A stretch of DNA of 64,000 bases from Clytia hemisphaerica (Eukaryota > Cnidaria > Hydrozoa > Leptothecata > Clytiidae): contig CACVBU010000158.1 of the NCBI GenBank assembly GCA_902728285.1, positions 62,001 to 126,000 on the forward strand, in the 5' to 3' direction. The stretch's first letter is position 1. Every line of letters starts with the position of its first letter. Below, piece by piece: positions 52,920-64,000 of the stretch. The position numbers and the translations under genes were made by a program. The notes under the pieces are model-generated. The model saw nothing but the letters and a program-made list of their open reading frames with translations. It did not search any database and was not told where the DNA came from.

Positions 52920-52978
52920 TTTGCTCACGCGGGTTAGAAATTCCCGTGAGCAATCTCGTTATTTATCAGAATGTAATA
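52920..52978 (-). repeat. Dispersed repeat end, inverted copy of the 26.8 kb sequence
   Basis: AAATTCCCGTGAGCAATCTC followed by GTTATTTATCA is the reverse complement of the phrase at 26833-26862. A GC-rich part (GCTCACGCGGG) lies on the other side. Confidence 0.5.
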
Positions 52979-53137
52979 AAAGACGTATACACGTTACCCT
53001 GAGTATCAGAGGTTAAGTTTTCAAAGAATATATTAACCTCCGAAGACCAATAAAAGAAATTTTATCACGCATGTGTCAATCTAATCACTGTAGAAAGAAT
53101 CAAAGATGAAGAGCAAATATTACCTTATTAATGTCTA

Positions 53138-54663
53138 GCAGGGGTCTTAAATACCGTCATACCGACAAAATTTTGGGTCAAATACCGTAATACCGTCGGT
53201 GAAGGAAGCCTAATACCGATACCGATATTATATTTATGTTTTTTTTCTCGAAAATAATGAATTTTCAGTTATCAAATCTATTGTGTAGTAACAAATTAGA
53301 AACTGTACAAACAAGTCTTGTACTTTATGAGGACCCCCCAGTCAACCCTCAATTCAGGTATTCACGCACAAATTTTTGCCAATTCATGTATTCACGCGCG
53401 AAAAAAACCATTTTCACGTTCACGCACCAATTTTGCTTTTACATCTTTGGTTAAACGATTGTGACCTTATTGGGCTAAATTTAACCTTTTTATGGTCTCT
53501 TTTAAACAGATTGACCTATTCTTATACCAAACATTTTCACCAATATATAAAGTTTGTTGCTAGTTTTCTAACCTTATTCTCGATATCGTCGACTTTTTAA
53601 GGCCTCTTTTACAGCAATTTGAGCTTTCATAAAGCAATATTTTAGGTCTGCCGCGCCAAAATTACTTGCTTGTTACGGGAGGCAAATGCAAAATTAAGCC
53701 TTTCCCCAATAATTTCTTCCTCGCAGACCCGTAAGATGTCTTTTATATTGAGAATTAATTCAAAATCGAGGTTTTATCGAGGCCAATCATGGTCTGAGAA
53801 GCCGTAGATTTCAACACTCATAGAGGTGGTGCTGTGGTGCAACTAGAGGACGCGAATTCTAACGTTTAACCCGAAAAATTAACGAAAAATTTTCGACAAT
53901 TTCCGCTCTCTTTTGTTATTGAAAAACGACCCTAATACGCTATTGTTAGCCCAGTATGCCTTGTTTGGTCACACAATTTTTGATTTTATTTAACACTGAC
54001 CATTTGTTGGCAAAAATATGGATCATGATGTGAATTACTTTTTAATCGTTCGATGCTGCACAAGATGTTTTTAGAACTGCCTACTTTTACTAATCATTGA
54101 AGGAGTAAATACCGCCTTTACTGTCTCTGAGTTACTACAGTATCAGTGTATTGTATTGTAGTAGCAATATAAGTGAATACGGATAGACAACAATATCATT
54201 TAGTGCTGACGGAGGAAATTTTATCTAGACTCATTCGTTGGATGCAGTATTTGCATCACAAAAGTTGTCATTAAAAAAATGCGCCCGCAGAAAAAAGAAG
54301 AAAATATTTGTTTAGATATCGTGAAGTTTTGCTTATTTTGAATAACCTCACCATGACAATAAGTCAATAGGACATCCAAGATTGTACGAGCGAAGCGAGC
54401 AAGAAAATTTTACTGGTTAAAATAGCGGAATAGACTTATCTTTTTTGAAAACTTTTCTGCATGAAACTCATGAAGAAACTAAAAGGTTTATACCGGATTA
54501 CCGTTTTTTATTGATAAAAATATCGAAATACCGACAAAAAAACAATTTACCGATACCGGTAGAAAATGAAATACTGTAATCCCGTCGTTTTTTTCTCGTA
54601 ATACCGATTTACCGGGGGTAAAAAGGCCCAATACCGTCATACCGTAAAAGTGAAACCCCCCTT
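53138..54663. repeat. Large CCGTCA/ATACCG-type repeat element
   Basis: The left boundary AGGGGTCTTAAATACCGTCA (53140) and the right boundary (CAATACCGTCATACCGTAAA then a C run, 54632-54660) carry the same ATACCGTCATACCG word, and G and C runs mark the ends. The ATACCG-rich zones are 53140-53230 and 54480-54655; the 1.2 kb between them is noncoding, with ATTCACGC repeats near 53360-53425. It may be one element or two related ones facing each other. Confidence 0.55.
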
Positions 54664-55250
54664 ATGATTCTCTATCACTGACTCTTTTTAAAAAGCATAA
54701 CATTTTCTAGTTGTGTTTTCAACGACGGGAATAAAAATATCAACTTTGAGCTTCATTCAAGATCTTGGATGGTCGTCATGGTTACTTTTGTCTTCGTTGA
54801 TGGCGCGCTGAATAGAATCTCTATTCGTCGGCACAGCGTCGATATATGATTTCGACCTGTGCTTTTCACGGTGTATGTACACGTATGAAGACAGTGATCT
54901 ACCAGAAAGTCAGGTTTTGTGGCTTTTAAGATCAATTTTCTAGGAAGATTATAGCAAAATAAGATAATGCTGAAAATGTTTTTTGAAATCCAAAACTTAA
55001 CTGGTCAAAATAAGTTCACTTTCTTTTTTTTTTGAATATAAATAACTGACATTGGCAATCAAACACTAAAATAAAGGCAATCAGTCACCCAAACAAGGTA
55101 ATGTCAAAAGTTCTCTAAAAGCAAATAACGAAATCTTGAAAACAATTTTAAGCAATACAAACTAAAGTAATATCCAACAAAAAATTCATGCTTCAAAAAG
55201 AAATTCAAAACTTTGTTCTAGGCAAATATAAGCATCTGAAAACATGTTAT

Positions 55251-55430
55251 GCATTTGAAGAAGCAACATTAGTTGTTGAAACAAATGATTCAATATTACT
55301 GACTATATTTTCTTCCAGTGTAATGGACACCTTCCCTTCGAGAAGGGCATTGAGAAATTGGTCTTCGTTGATAGAAGAGCACCCTAAGAACGCTTCCAGA
55401 ATTGCGTGTTCACATTCAAGATTTCTGAAA
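55251..55430 (-). CDS. Possible terminal exon, unknown protein
   Basis: On the minus strand an exon-like segment starts after an acceptor (AACTTTTCAG, exon from about 55429) and is open to a TAA at about 55250. It reads ECEHAILEAFLGCSSINEDQ and SITLEENIVSNIESFV in one frame. Its amino-acid composition looks more protein-like than the opposite strand. No partner exon or family was recognised; it could be the end of a host or mobile gene. Confidence 0.25.
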
Positions 55431-55488
55431 AGTTTTGTTGTCGCTGACATTATATTGAACGAAACAAATCCACGGCTAGTATGAAACG

Positions 55489-55540
55489 CAGGTTCAGGTT
55501 TCAGGTTACAGGTCCAGGTTACAGGTTACAGGTTGTAGGT
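55489..55540 (+). repeat. Short CAGGTTA tandem array
   Basis: About seven imperfect copies of CAGGTT(A/C/T) in a row. Confidence 0.8.
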
Positions 55541-55721
55541 CGAAATTTGGAAAAATAATTAGCATGATCCGAAGAGCAAGTCTTGGTGATTAAAGTGGTG
55601 TAAAAAAAATTTCAAACCTATACTTACTTATCGAAAAAAACAAAAAAAACAAAATCAACCTTATGTAGCAAAAAACGAACAAAAATCCATACAAAACATG
55701 GACCGTGAATTTGATTTCACA

Positions 55722-55840
55722 GACCGCTTCTGAGCGGTCAGCGTGCGTTGGCCAGCGGTTGTTTTTTTTTAAGCTATTTTTCCCTCACAATCTTCTTTGT
55801 CGATTTTTCTGAGCGGTCAGCGTGCGTTTGGTCAGCGGTT
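55722..55840 (+). repeat. Duplicated GAGCGGTCAGCG segment with hairpin
   Basis: CTGAGCGGTCAGCGTGCGTT followed by a CAGCGGTT occurs at 55730-55760 and 55809-55840, 79 bp apart. The first copy begins with a 7-bp-stem hairpin (GACCGCT TCTG AGCGGTC). Confidence 0.8.
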
Positions 55841-58800
55841 CTTTCTCTCTTTCTGTGGCATGCGTTTTTTTAATGAATCGAAAATATATAAGAACTTCTT
55901 TTATAACGCTATATAACGTTTCAGAAATGCATCCGGTATTTTTTATAATTTTAGAAGTTTTGTGCAGTGTGTTGTTGGATTTCTGAGTTTAGAAAATAAT
56001 ATTATAGCTATTTTAATTTAAAAAAATAGAGCTACGCTATTACGTTTGAATTGGTTTTCTTTTTAATTTATCGGGACACATGCTTTCTGTTTACTCTTCC
56101 AACGAGCCACATTTTTGAGCAAGATACACAATCTGTTCTCAGGTTAATAAAATCGTTAAAAATGAAATATTGTAATCAAAGGTCAAAGACGGGAGATTGG
56201 AAACGAATATTTTCAGCCTATTTAGGGGGTCACGTAGCCTATTTAGTTGGCAAAAGATGAATGAATTTTATGTTTAATTGTGGAATAAAGGTGCTATTCT
56301 AATTCTTCAAATACAGTAAAAGTATCCAAAAACAACCCCCTGTTACCAAATTTTAAATTTTTTTCTCAAACCACATGGGACTGCAAAAGCAACCTGTGTG
56401 TTCTATAACATTGAATATGGTGTTTAGTGGCGTTGTTTGTGAGTCGCATGGAATAAGATTTTAGACAGTTTATGAGATACTTTAACAGCATAATTATTTG
56501 CAGGTATTATCTTTGAGAATTTCGCAGGGAGAAACTAATTTTCGAATGATGAGCTATTTTGAAATATCGCGGGATTTATTTTCGTGGATGAACAATTCTT
56601 TACTTATATTTTGAAAAGTAATATACGTAACGTTTCTGAATATATTTTTCTTTTAAAAAAGGACATTTTTCCAAAATTTCACGGTGATTTATTTTCGCGG
56701 GTGGTCCTTTCCAGAACTTGTTTTCGGGGGTTAAAATCCGTGAACTTTATTTCCCGTGGAAATTTATCCCACTAAAATATTTTGAAAGTAGGGAGTTCAT
56801 TATTCTTAGGGATTGAGACCGCGGGGAGAAAACAAACGTTGGACCCCATGTGGACCCCCAATATAGACCCCCAATATAGACCCCCATACGGACCTGGAAA
56901 ATGGCGGGAAATGCATTTTGGGCAATTCACCCAATGCATTAAGGGTAATGATGACAGAATTAAGGGAATAAATCGCGGGAAAAAAAACTGAACAGACAGC
57001 AGAAAAAACTCTTTAAAATTGCAAATGACCAGGTAAATTGACATGCAATAGATTGACACCTGATGACAAAAATATTGACGGAATCATAAAATATAAGGTA
57101 AGTAAACTTATTTGGCCGTCAAAATGGTGTTTGGTCGGCGAAATGGTTGTTCGGCTGGCGGAATAATTTTCCGGCCGCGGGAAAATTGACCGCCAAAATG
57201 GTGTTTAGTCAGTGAAAAAGTCATCCTGCTGCCAGAAAATCGGCCGCCAGAATACTCACCCCGACGGTGGAAATTGTCCGGTGGAAAATTTACCGTCAAC
57301 TACGAGGTCAACTATATTGTTTCTGGACTTTGTTGCTGGTCTTCATCAAATTTGATATAAAAAATGATAAGTTTCTTCAACCTAAAAGAACAACAAATTA
57401 GTCTAGCAAGCTAGACGACTAATTCATACATAGTAGAAATAAAGCAAAAAGTAATAAAGTGAACAATTTTAGTCGTCTAGAAACCTTTGTGCACTCCAAA
57501 CAAAAGAAAAGTGTCAATATTTGCAATTATAATTTTTTCCCGCTCAAAATAATTCTTGAGAAAAACATGTATGTGGATTTGGCATTGAAAGTTTTTCATT
57601 TGAGTTGATTTTGTTTTGAGAGTTTGTTATTGCTTGATAAATTGTTTTCTCGCTACGCAAGTTTCTGCGTAGCTAGCCCCTGTATCTATAAGGCTGGAAC
57701 ACCGGATTCTTCCAGTCGTTTATACAAACTAAATCCCGTATTATTATTAGTAGTATTGGTATTATTAGTATTACACGCATTATAAACGACTCCAGTCTAA
57801 CAACAAATTCACTCTTGCACGGCATATACAAGAGAAGACCCTTGTGCTTTTTCGTATGTTTACTTTTTAATTTTTTACATGTGATTGATTTCTGGTATGG
57901 TATCCATCTTATTGTTTGGTTTACTCTATTCAAAGATAGAAAAATTTTTGCATACTTTTAGGGCAGATACTTTCGCAATTTTTGCTCTTTTTCGCGAAAG
58001 TTTCTGCCAAGTAAGAAATTTTACGAAATGTAAACTTTTTCTAATAATCACAAAAGTTTTTTCGAAGCCGAGGATAGAAGTGATGAGGAATGGGAAGGAT
58101 AGGAGGATAGTGTCTACTTCGCAACATTAAAAAAAAAAAAAAAAAAGAACTACAAATTTCGTTATCCACAACCCCGACCGAAAGTGACCACCCGTGTACC
58201 ACACGCTATTTAACTACATGTGGTTAAAGAACGACAAATTACGCATTTCTCTATATGGTAGTGTGTATAGTGTTTTAAACTGCCTTTTACACGATCAACT
58301 TTTTTATAAGCATGAAGTTTTAAAAGCTTAGAAATCACATTTAAAACTTTTATATTGCTGCGGAACAATATAATTAGGATATTTTTTTTATTGCTCCAAT
58401 TTTCCATCTGGTGACCTTACCTAAAGCTATATGGATACTTAAAGTAACAAGCAAAACAGCTTTTTTACCCCCTGTTAAATTTTCAGCACAATTTGAAGAA
58501 CTGTTATGCATAAAGTGAGCATTTCGGGTAAAACACTGACCAGTCTGTAAAATATTAACCATGCAGAACTGAAATTTCGCACACTTTCTTAGATGCTCAG
58601 TACTCAATGCTTAATGGCTCAATGCACTGGTCAAAATCTTAATTCAAAAGCTTCAGTTCTTCCTGAGTTCTGGAGGGGGTTCCAAGAGTATTTACATTTT
58701 TACCATAGCCCATAATAAAAAGTCAATTGTAAACTTTTTATTAACTTTTTCTTTGAGAATAACAAAATTGATAAGATTAGTTTTTGATCATGTGACACGC

Positions 58801-59212
58801 CGTTAACAATTGAAATACGGACTATAATTTTACAGACAGGTCTGCAAGGTTGAAGGTTAAAAACATATAAAGAAGGAAAGTTCGCCGGGAATCGAGACAA
58901 ATAATGTATTTTGTTCTTAAGTTGGTAGGTTTTGCCGATTCCGTCGGGGCTAACCTTTGGTCGATGTCCAAAACAAGTGAAGAAAGATGAATATACCTCT
59001 GGTTTTTATCGAAGAAGAAAATAAAACAGACCGAAACAAATTGAATAGATAATTAACACAAGTGAAGAAAGATGAATATACCTCTTGTTTTATAAAACCA
59101 TGGATTGCCTAAGCCGCGAAGATGAACATTTTGATTAAGAGAACATCATCTCTTGGGAAAGCTTGTGTTGCTGCGAAGTAATTATACACATCGCTCGGTC
59201 TTTGTAATTTCA
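55841..59212. other. Gene-free stretch with degenerate repeats
   Basis: No exon is supported. Seen: GCGGGATTTATTTTCG-type words (56560-56765), three ACCCCCAATATAG units (56850-56887), a CGCCAAAATGGTG repeat pair (57115-57215), a palindrome GTCTAGCAAGCTAGAC (57401-57416), an ATTATTAGTA microsatellite (57735-57775), an A18 run (58130-58147) and a 28-bp direct repeat starting ACAAGTGAAGAAAGATGAAT at 58973 and 59058. Confidence 0.45.
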
Positions 59213-61507
59213 TTACCTTTTCAGTCTAACACCCTCGTAATCTTTAAAGAAAATTCCGTTTGAAAAGCAAATGGGTGCAGTGTTCGCCGTTTCGTGGGAG
59301 TTCTTCTTCTTCTTGGCACTCTGTAGATAAGACACAAAATTGTTTTTATCGTTGTTTATTGAGATAAAGTTAAAGATTGAATCTCTCTTGTTATGTATCG
59401 GATTAAAATTTACCAAGTTCAACGGCGTCAACGGGTTTAAACATGAATATTTATATCAAAATCCAATTTAGTGAAGAACATCCACGCCTCAATTTTCAAT
59501 TTTTCAAATAATTTAACCAAATACTTTATTCTGCTAAAGGTCATAGCCTGTCCATTTTCATTTGGACAATCGTCAATGATTTTTAACAAACGTGTCTAAG
59601 TGATGAAACCAATGAAGTTCTGGGGTTTCTAATGAACAAGAAAGTCGTCTCGACGTTACAAATCCTCACACGGAAAGCTTAAAAAAAAACCCACTGTGGG
59701 GCTACATAAATGGGTGCTAAAAAAGTATAAAAAAGCACAAAAAGTATTAATTCTATTCTTTTTCAACTTCAAACAATAAGTTCACCTTGTCATACCCCAC
59801 ATTGTTGTGATTTCAAAGGCACTGTTTCTATCCTCCACGTCCTCCCACCAAACCGGAGCAGAAGATTTTGAAAGTTCCTCGTTCAAGCCTGAGTCTGTTG
59901 GTACTGTGAAGAGAAAACAAGTTCTTTGTGTCTGAATTGATTTAATGGTCTACCAAAAAAATTAAGTTTAACTTTCAAGAAATGCCAAAGTTCAAACATA
60001 ATAGAGAATTTCTAAATATGAAAAAAGCGTATCGTAATATTAAGGTATGTGGAACCTTCGACACCACACCAGATAATATAATATATTATATTCATTCATA
60101 ACTTGTGAAGGGGTTAGTCTAAAAAGCAGGGTAGCCAATGGGATAGCCAATTGGACTAGGTTATGGGGTACCTCTTTTTGCCTAAACTTTTGAAATCTGA
60201 AACCTGTTTTCATGTGGAAATGACTATTACAACATCTTGTCAACGATTCCATGTAATAAAATTTAAGATTCCTTTCGAACTTCAGCCACAATAGCCTTTT
60301 TTCCAAAGGTACTGAACTTTGTTACTTCTCAAGAGAACTGGCGCCATTTAATCTTCCTTCTTGGCTTCGTTTGAAAATTTACAGATCCGAATAAAAAATA
60401 TATACAAAACAGTTTTCAATATTTTAGATTTAGATTTTATTTATGTTTTTAATTGTTATTTCCGTGAAGCTGTAATTCGATGATAATAGCTTTGGAATCG
60501 CCTTTGGACCATATGATCTCTAATCTTGTCATATCTTAACAATCCTTTGTTATTGAATCTATTGTTTAATTTGAATCATGTTTAGATGTTTCAAACAATT
60601 AATTCCTTTGAAAATTTTTAAACATGGCAGCTTATAATAGGTACAGAAGGTCTTTTGAAATAGCTCTATTATTATGAAGCTCTATTTCTTACTCCTCGTG
60701 CATTACAACGTGGTAATTTATATCTTTGTTCATCTTTGGGATCATACATGATAAATCTAAGTATCAATCAGATTCATGCTCTCTGGTCAGTAAAATGTGG
60801 TTCTATGCATTCATTTTTGGCATTTCTATTCTGGTCTGTAAAATATTTAGGTACCCCACAACCTAGCCCAATTGGCTACCCCAATTGGCTACCCTGCTTT
60901 TTAGACCAACCCCTTGTGAAGTGATAATATTTCAAATTAAAAGTACTTAAGAATGGGAAAGCCCTAAATCTTTTTTTATCAATTGATACTAACACAAATA
61001 ATTTTCATGAAAATGACACAGAATAACATAGTATTGTAACAAAGAAAGTATGGGCAAGGCCAATCGATAATAATCAAAAGAAGGTATTGGCAAACTTACA
61101 AATTATACTTTTGGTAATGCCGACGATAGAAAAAATCAGTTTAACTGCCGTGCTTTTTCCCGATCCTGCACCACCAATTACCACGGGCACGAACGGACAG
61201 TTGTATTGAAGTTTTTACAAGATGCTCACATAATTGGTTATTCAAAACAATAGAGATGACGCGTTCTTTAGAAAAATATAATAAAAGTTTTTGTTTGAAT
61301 AGTTAACGACCAATCCAATGACAAAAATTCTTGTAAATGTTCAACTTGAACGGAGGGTCCATTGAAGAATTGAATCTTTTGATATTGAGCGTATATGCCA
61401 TCGCCCAAGCGTTGCGAAGAAAGGAGGAATATTTACTGAAAAATAGTCTCTTCTAACCCGTTCTAGCACCAGCTTTGCAGGATCAAAGTTGTCTCTGTTG
61501 AAGTCTC
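59213..61507 (-). pseudogene. Multi-exon P-loop NTPase remnant, probably transposon-derived
   Basis: Minus-strand coding pieces: 61507 to about 61320 (DFNRDNFDPAKLVLERVRRD); about 61230-61109 with the Walker A motif (PFVPVVIGGAGSGKSTAVKL); 59903-59786 (SKSSAPVWWEDVEDRNSAF); about 59620-59450 (KIIDDCPNENGQAMTFSRIK); and 59431-59213. The P-loop exon ends at a GTATAA donor and joins 59903 in phase, supporting a real gene. In-frame stops occur upstream of the P-loop exon (near 61210), after GRWH in the first piece, and in the fourth piece (near 59596), so it is dead. I recall a repeated cnidarian family with this P-loop context but cannot name the NTPase class. Walker B was not identified. Confidence 0.45.
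60111..60912. mobile_element. Inverted-repeat element with a 9-bp target duplication (Mutator-like)
   Basis: The ends are inverted over about 60 bp: left GGGTTAGTCTAAAAAGCAGG, right its near-exact complement (ending TTTTTAGACCAACCC at 60912). CTTGTGAAG flanks both sides (60102-60110 and 60913-60921). A 9-bp duplication fits Mutator-like elements (8-11 bp). 802 bp, noncoding, lying in the intron 59904-61108 of the NTPase remnant. Confidence 0.8.
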
Positions 61508-61974
61508 CTGTAAAAAATTATAATTTACATTTTATCTATATAATAATACCAGTTCGTGTTTGAAGCCTTTTTCGCGGCGATTTCATTTTCGCTAGCGATT
61601 TTAGATTTCCGTATATCTTTTTCCGGGAGATGTTTTAGATTCGTATCAATATTTTTAGCCTAAAACATGATGAAAGTAACATTCAAATGTCTACATACGA
61701 TGGTTAACCATGATGACTAGAAAACTTTAATTTTGAAGCTCCCCGTAAATAATTTATTTGCGGTAAAAAATAGCAGTGCAAGGTCATTTTCAAAACACTT
61801 AAAACTGATTCCAAATACAAAATAGTATCATTTCCATTTAGTTTGACAACAACTAAAATTGATTCTAAACAGCATCAGAGCTTTCACATTGCTTATTTTT
61901 TCTTCTTGTTGTGCAATTACCCCTGGAGAAATTGATTTTACTTACGAATTGATAGTATCTGTTTCGTGTAGAAT

Positions 61975-63100
61975 TTGGTAGTGGTAAAGCCAAGACCTAC
62001 ATCTTCTGGATTAACTCTCGTTACACCTTCATCATCAACTCTGAATGTTGCAAGGGTGAAGTCAGAATGTGGGAAGACCCAAATACTGGAGCGACCATTC
62101 CAGGCGTTTGGTAGTGTTAACAGAGAGTCAATGTTTAAAATCCTCCTAGCCTACGGCATTCCAGATAAGCTTGTTAATGCAATCCAGATTATGTATACCA
62201 ACAACAGAGCCAATGTAATGACATCTGAAGGAGAAACCGAATTCTTTGATGTTGTAACTGGTGTGCTTCAAGGTGATCCATTAGCACCTTACCTCTTTAT
62301 TATTGTGCTCGATTATGCTCTGAGGACAGCCATTACTTCTGAAGATGGATTCACTATTGAAAGACGCAGAAGTAGACGACATCATACCGAGAAATTAGCA
62401 GATCTTGACTTTGCAGACGATATATCTCTTCTAAATGAGACAGTAGTCGAAGCTGAAAACCTCCTACACAAGCTAGAGATATCAACTCAATCTATCGGTC
62501 TCTTTCTCAACGCTAAAACAAACGATGGCATCCAATCTGTTAATGGTATCGCCCTGGAAAAAGTTGACGATATCAATGACATAGAGATAAGACTTGCCCA
62601 AGCTTGGTCGGCACTTAATTCACACGAAAATTTGGAAATCAGAAGCCTCACTCAGTATAAAAGTCTTCAAGTCCACTGTCGAGTCTATCCTCCTATACTC
62701 CTGTGAATCATGGTCACTGACGTCTACTCTGACAAAGAAACTTGACGGAGCGTATACGAGAATGTTGAGAAAAGTAAAAAAAATCCAGCCTAATGTCCAC
62801 ATTACTAACAAAGTGTTGTACGGCAAGCTGCACAGATTGAGCAGTCTTATCCAGGAAAGAAGATTGCAGTTAGCAGGTCACGTCATCAAAAGAAATGAGT
62901 CGGCATCTAAACTTCTCCTTTGGCAGCCAACATTCTTAACAAAGAAGAGAGGTCGTCCACACAAGACACTACTCAAAGTCTTAGACCAAGACACTGGACT
63001 TGACAAAGGCGAGATGGTTCGTTTGGCGCACAACAGGGTCAGATGAAAATACATGGTCATGTCATCACTTTCAAGTGGATGATTTATGTATGTATGTATC
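61975..63100 (+). mobile_element. 5'-truncated RTE-like LINE
   Basis: The 3' part of a reverse transcriptase is followed by an ATGT-repeat tail (ATGTATGTATGTAT, about 63086-63099). Beyond the tail, sequence belonging to the minus-strand gene at 63100-63677 resumes. This is a different LINE family from the one at 6.2 kb (FADD rather than YADD box). The 5' start is uncertain: clear RT homology begins near 62095. Confidence 0.75.
62095..63046 (+). pseudogene. LINE reverse transcriptase C-terminal half, broken
   Basis: It begins in palm motif A with AFGSVNRESMFKILLAYGIP, where the usual AFDSVNR has lost its catalytic Asp. Then GVLQGDPLAPYLFIIVLDYALR (~62258), LADLDFADDISLL (~62395) and KIGLxLNAK-like QSIGLFLNAK. 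The region around KYLG is deleted, and a frameshift near 62600-62640 moves the remainder into another frame: VESILLYSCESWSLTSTLTKKLDGAYTRMLRK (~62670), RRLQLAGHVIKRN and RGRPHKTLLKVLDQDTGL, with a stop at 63044-63046. It cannot be functional. Confidence 0.8.
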
Positions 63101-63677
63101 TTCGTTTCGCCTTGAGTAATTTTCGCATTGCAGGCGCAGCTTTCTCTGCAACTTCCTCTCCTCTTTTGAAGAGTTCATTTTTACGAATTTCCAACCAACG
63201 TTTTATAAAGGTGTGAATTCTTAAGTTTGCCCATTTCTGGAAAATTGCTGCAAGCACTTTCTCTGACAAATCTTAATTCCTAAGTCCAATGGATAAAGCA
63301 TTCCACTTTTCTCTTAGCATGACATTAGTACTGAATCTTTCGATTACCACTCTTTATATATCATCACCACAGTAATGAATCAAAGTTTTTTTCTTCAAGA
63401 CAATTCGTGCTAGATTTTCCATTAGCTTTACGAAGGCATAAAAATCATCTGTGATTTTCATTAGCCCGCCTCGATTTATTTGATCTACCCAGTGGCACGT
63501 AAAGTCATTTAACGAAATTTTGTCACCAAGATCCTCATCCTTCTTTGAAGCAAGTTGCTCAAGGAGGGCAGTGACTGCTCTTGCTTGGGACGTTGTCTTT
63601 CCTTTCAACTTTCTTTTTAGAGAAAAAATAAGAAATCCTGCCACATATCTGAGGGTAGATTCTTCATCTCTAGCCAT
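63100..63677 (-). pseudogene. C-terminal part of a transposon-like gene of unknown superfamily
   Basis: One minus-strand frame reads ESTLRYVAGFLIFSLKRKLK, CHWVDQINRGGLMKITDDFY, then TAA at about 63354, FSTNVMLREKWNAL, another TAA near 63275, and SEKVLAAIFQKWANLRIHTF with a basic end (APAMRKLLKAKRR). I recall the YVAGFL...NRGGL pattern from C-terminal regions of transposase-like proteins repeated in cnidarian genomes. The upstream part is absent: the frame opens after a possible acceptor (GGCTAG at about 63673). The LINE at 61975-63100 is inserted at the 3' end. Two stops make it a pseudogene. Confidence 0.5.
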
Positions 63678-64000
63678 TACAATTTATCTTATATGCACAA
63701 CTTCATCATTAGGCTTTATACAGAATGCTAAGGTCCTTAGTAAGAAGTGCTTCAGAAAATACTGATATGTGTGACACATTGTTAATGGTTGGATATATCA
63801 ATTATTTTTTTTCGGTCAAAAAGAATAAATTATAATCATTAAATAGCTAGTTATGTTTAGGGGATTGACAAAGTTCATGTAACGATTTTGTTTGTTCGTT
63901 ATATTCGTTCAAGCTAAAAACACGAGAAACAATTATACAAAGTAACTTGACATATTTACATACATAGGCCTATGTTAGTAGTCGGGTTAGTCAGTCAAAA
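63678..64000. other. Window end, nothing recognised
   Basis: An upstream exon of the minus-strand gene could lie beyond the window edge; none is visible here. Confidence 0.35.

Noticed and set aside
55188..55484. 98-codon plus-strand frame
   Set aside because: The minus strand over the same bases has a better acceptor and more protein-like composition; neither is strong.
57108..57299. Minus-strand frame with repeated GG/RR motifs
   Set aside because: It follows a degenerate CGCCAAAATGG repeat and has no support as a gene.

Overview
The window looks like a repeat-dense, AT-rich stretch of an animal genome, most likely a cnidarian or another aquatic invertebrate. This is an inference from spliced genes with GT-AG introns, a Penelope-like element with a GIY-YIG endonuclease, BEL/Pao and Gypsy LTR elements, RTE-like LINEs, and several multi-copy protein families that I recall from cnidarian genomes. 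I see no confident single-copy host gene. Almost everything that codes for protein is, or looks like, part of a mobile element.

Layout. 1-6 kb: AT-rich DNA with a CGCCAAATT repeat cluster, a 21-bp minisatellite and an inverted-repeat element (3882-4713). 6.2-9.2 kb: a 5'-truncated LINE with an open 731-codon reverse transcriptase, then a broken RT fragment from another family. 9378-16889: a complete, very young BEL/Pao element with 568-bp LTRs differing at two sites, a CTTTG target duplication and gag-protease and pol frames open. 17.4-21.6 kb: a foldback structure with ~550-bp inverted arms around a minus-strand repeat-protein gene, directly followed by a palindromic MITE. 22.5-25.1 kb: three further non-autonomous repeats. 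26.3-26.7 kb: an OB-fold-like exon. 27.6-34.1 kb: a Penelope-like element split by a Gypsy element, with a hammerhead-like core in the 3' part. 34-41 kb: mostly gene-free, with small inverted-repeat elements, a tRNA-like sequence and a local duplication.

40.97-51.65 kb is the most gene-rich part: a minus-strand degenerate transposase-like gene, an intact 167-codon frame of unknown function, a plus-strand RecQ-like helicase with two lesions, and a minus-strand ten-exon gene with a zinc-binding N-terminus and a DUF6589-like body whose exon phases agree except inside exon 3. 53-58 kb holds degenerate repeats. 59.2-61.5 kb has a minus-strand multi-exon P-loop NTPase remnant with an inverted-repeat element in an intron. 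62-63.7 kb has a LINE 3' end sitting in the tail of another transposon-like gene.

The proteins do not form a host pathway. The best candidate for something undescribed is the helicase / DUF6589-like / transposase-like group at 41-51.7 kb, which could be the remains of one large gene-rich DNA transposon or a pile-up of separate ones; the sequence alone does not decide. All copies there are damaged, so an intact relative elsewhere in the genome would be needed to define it.
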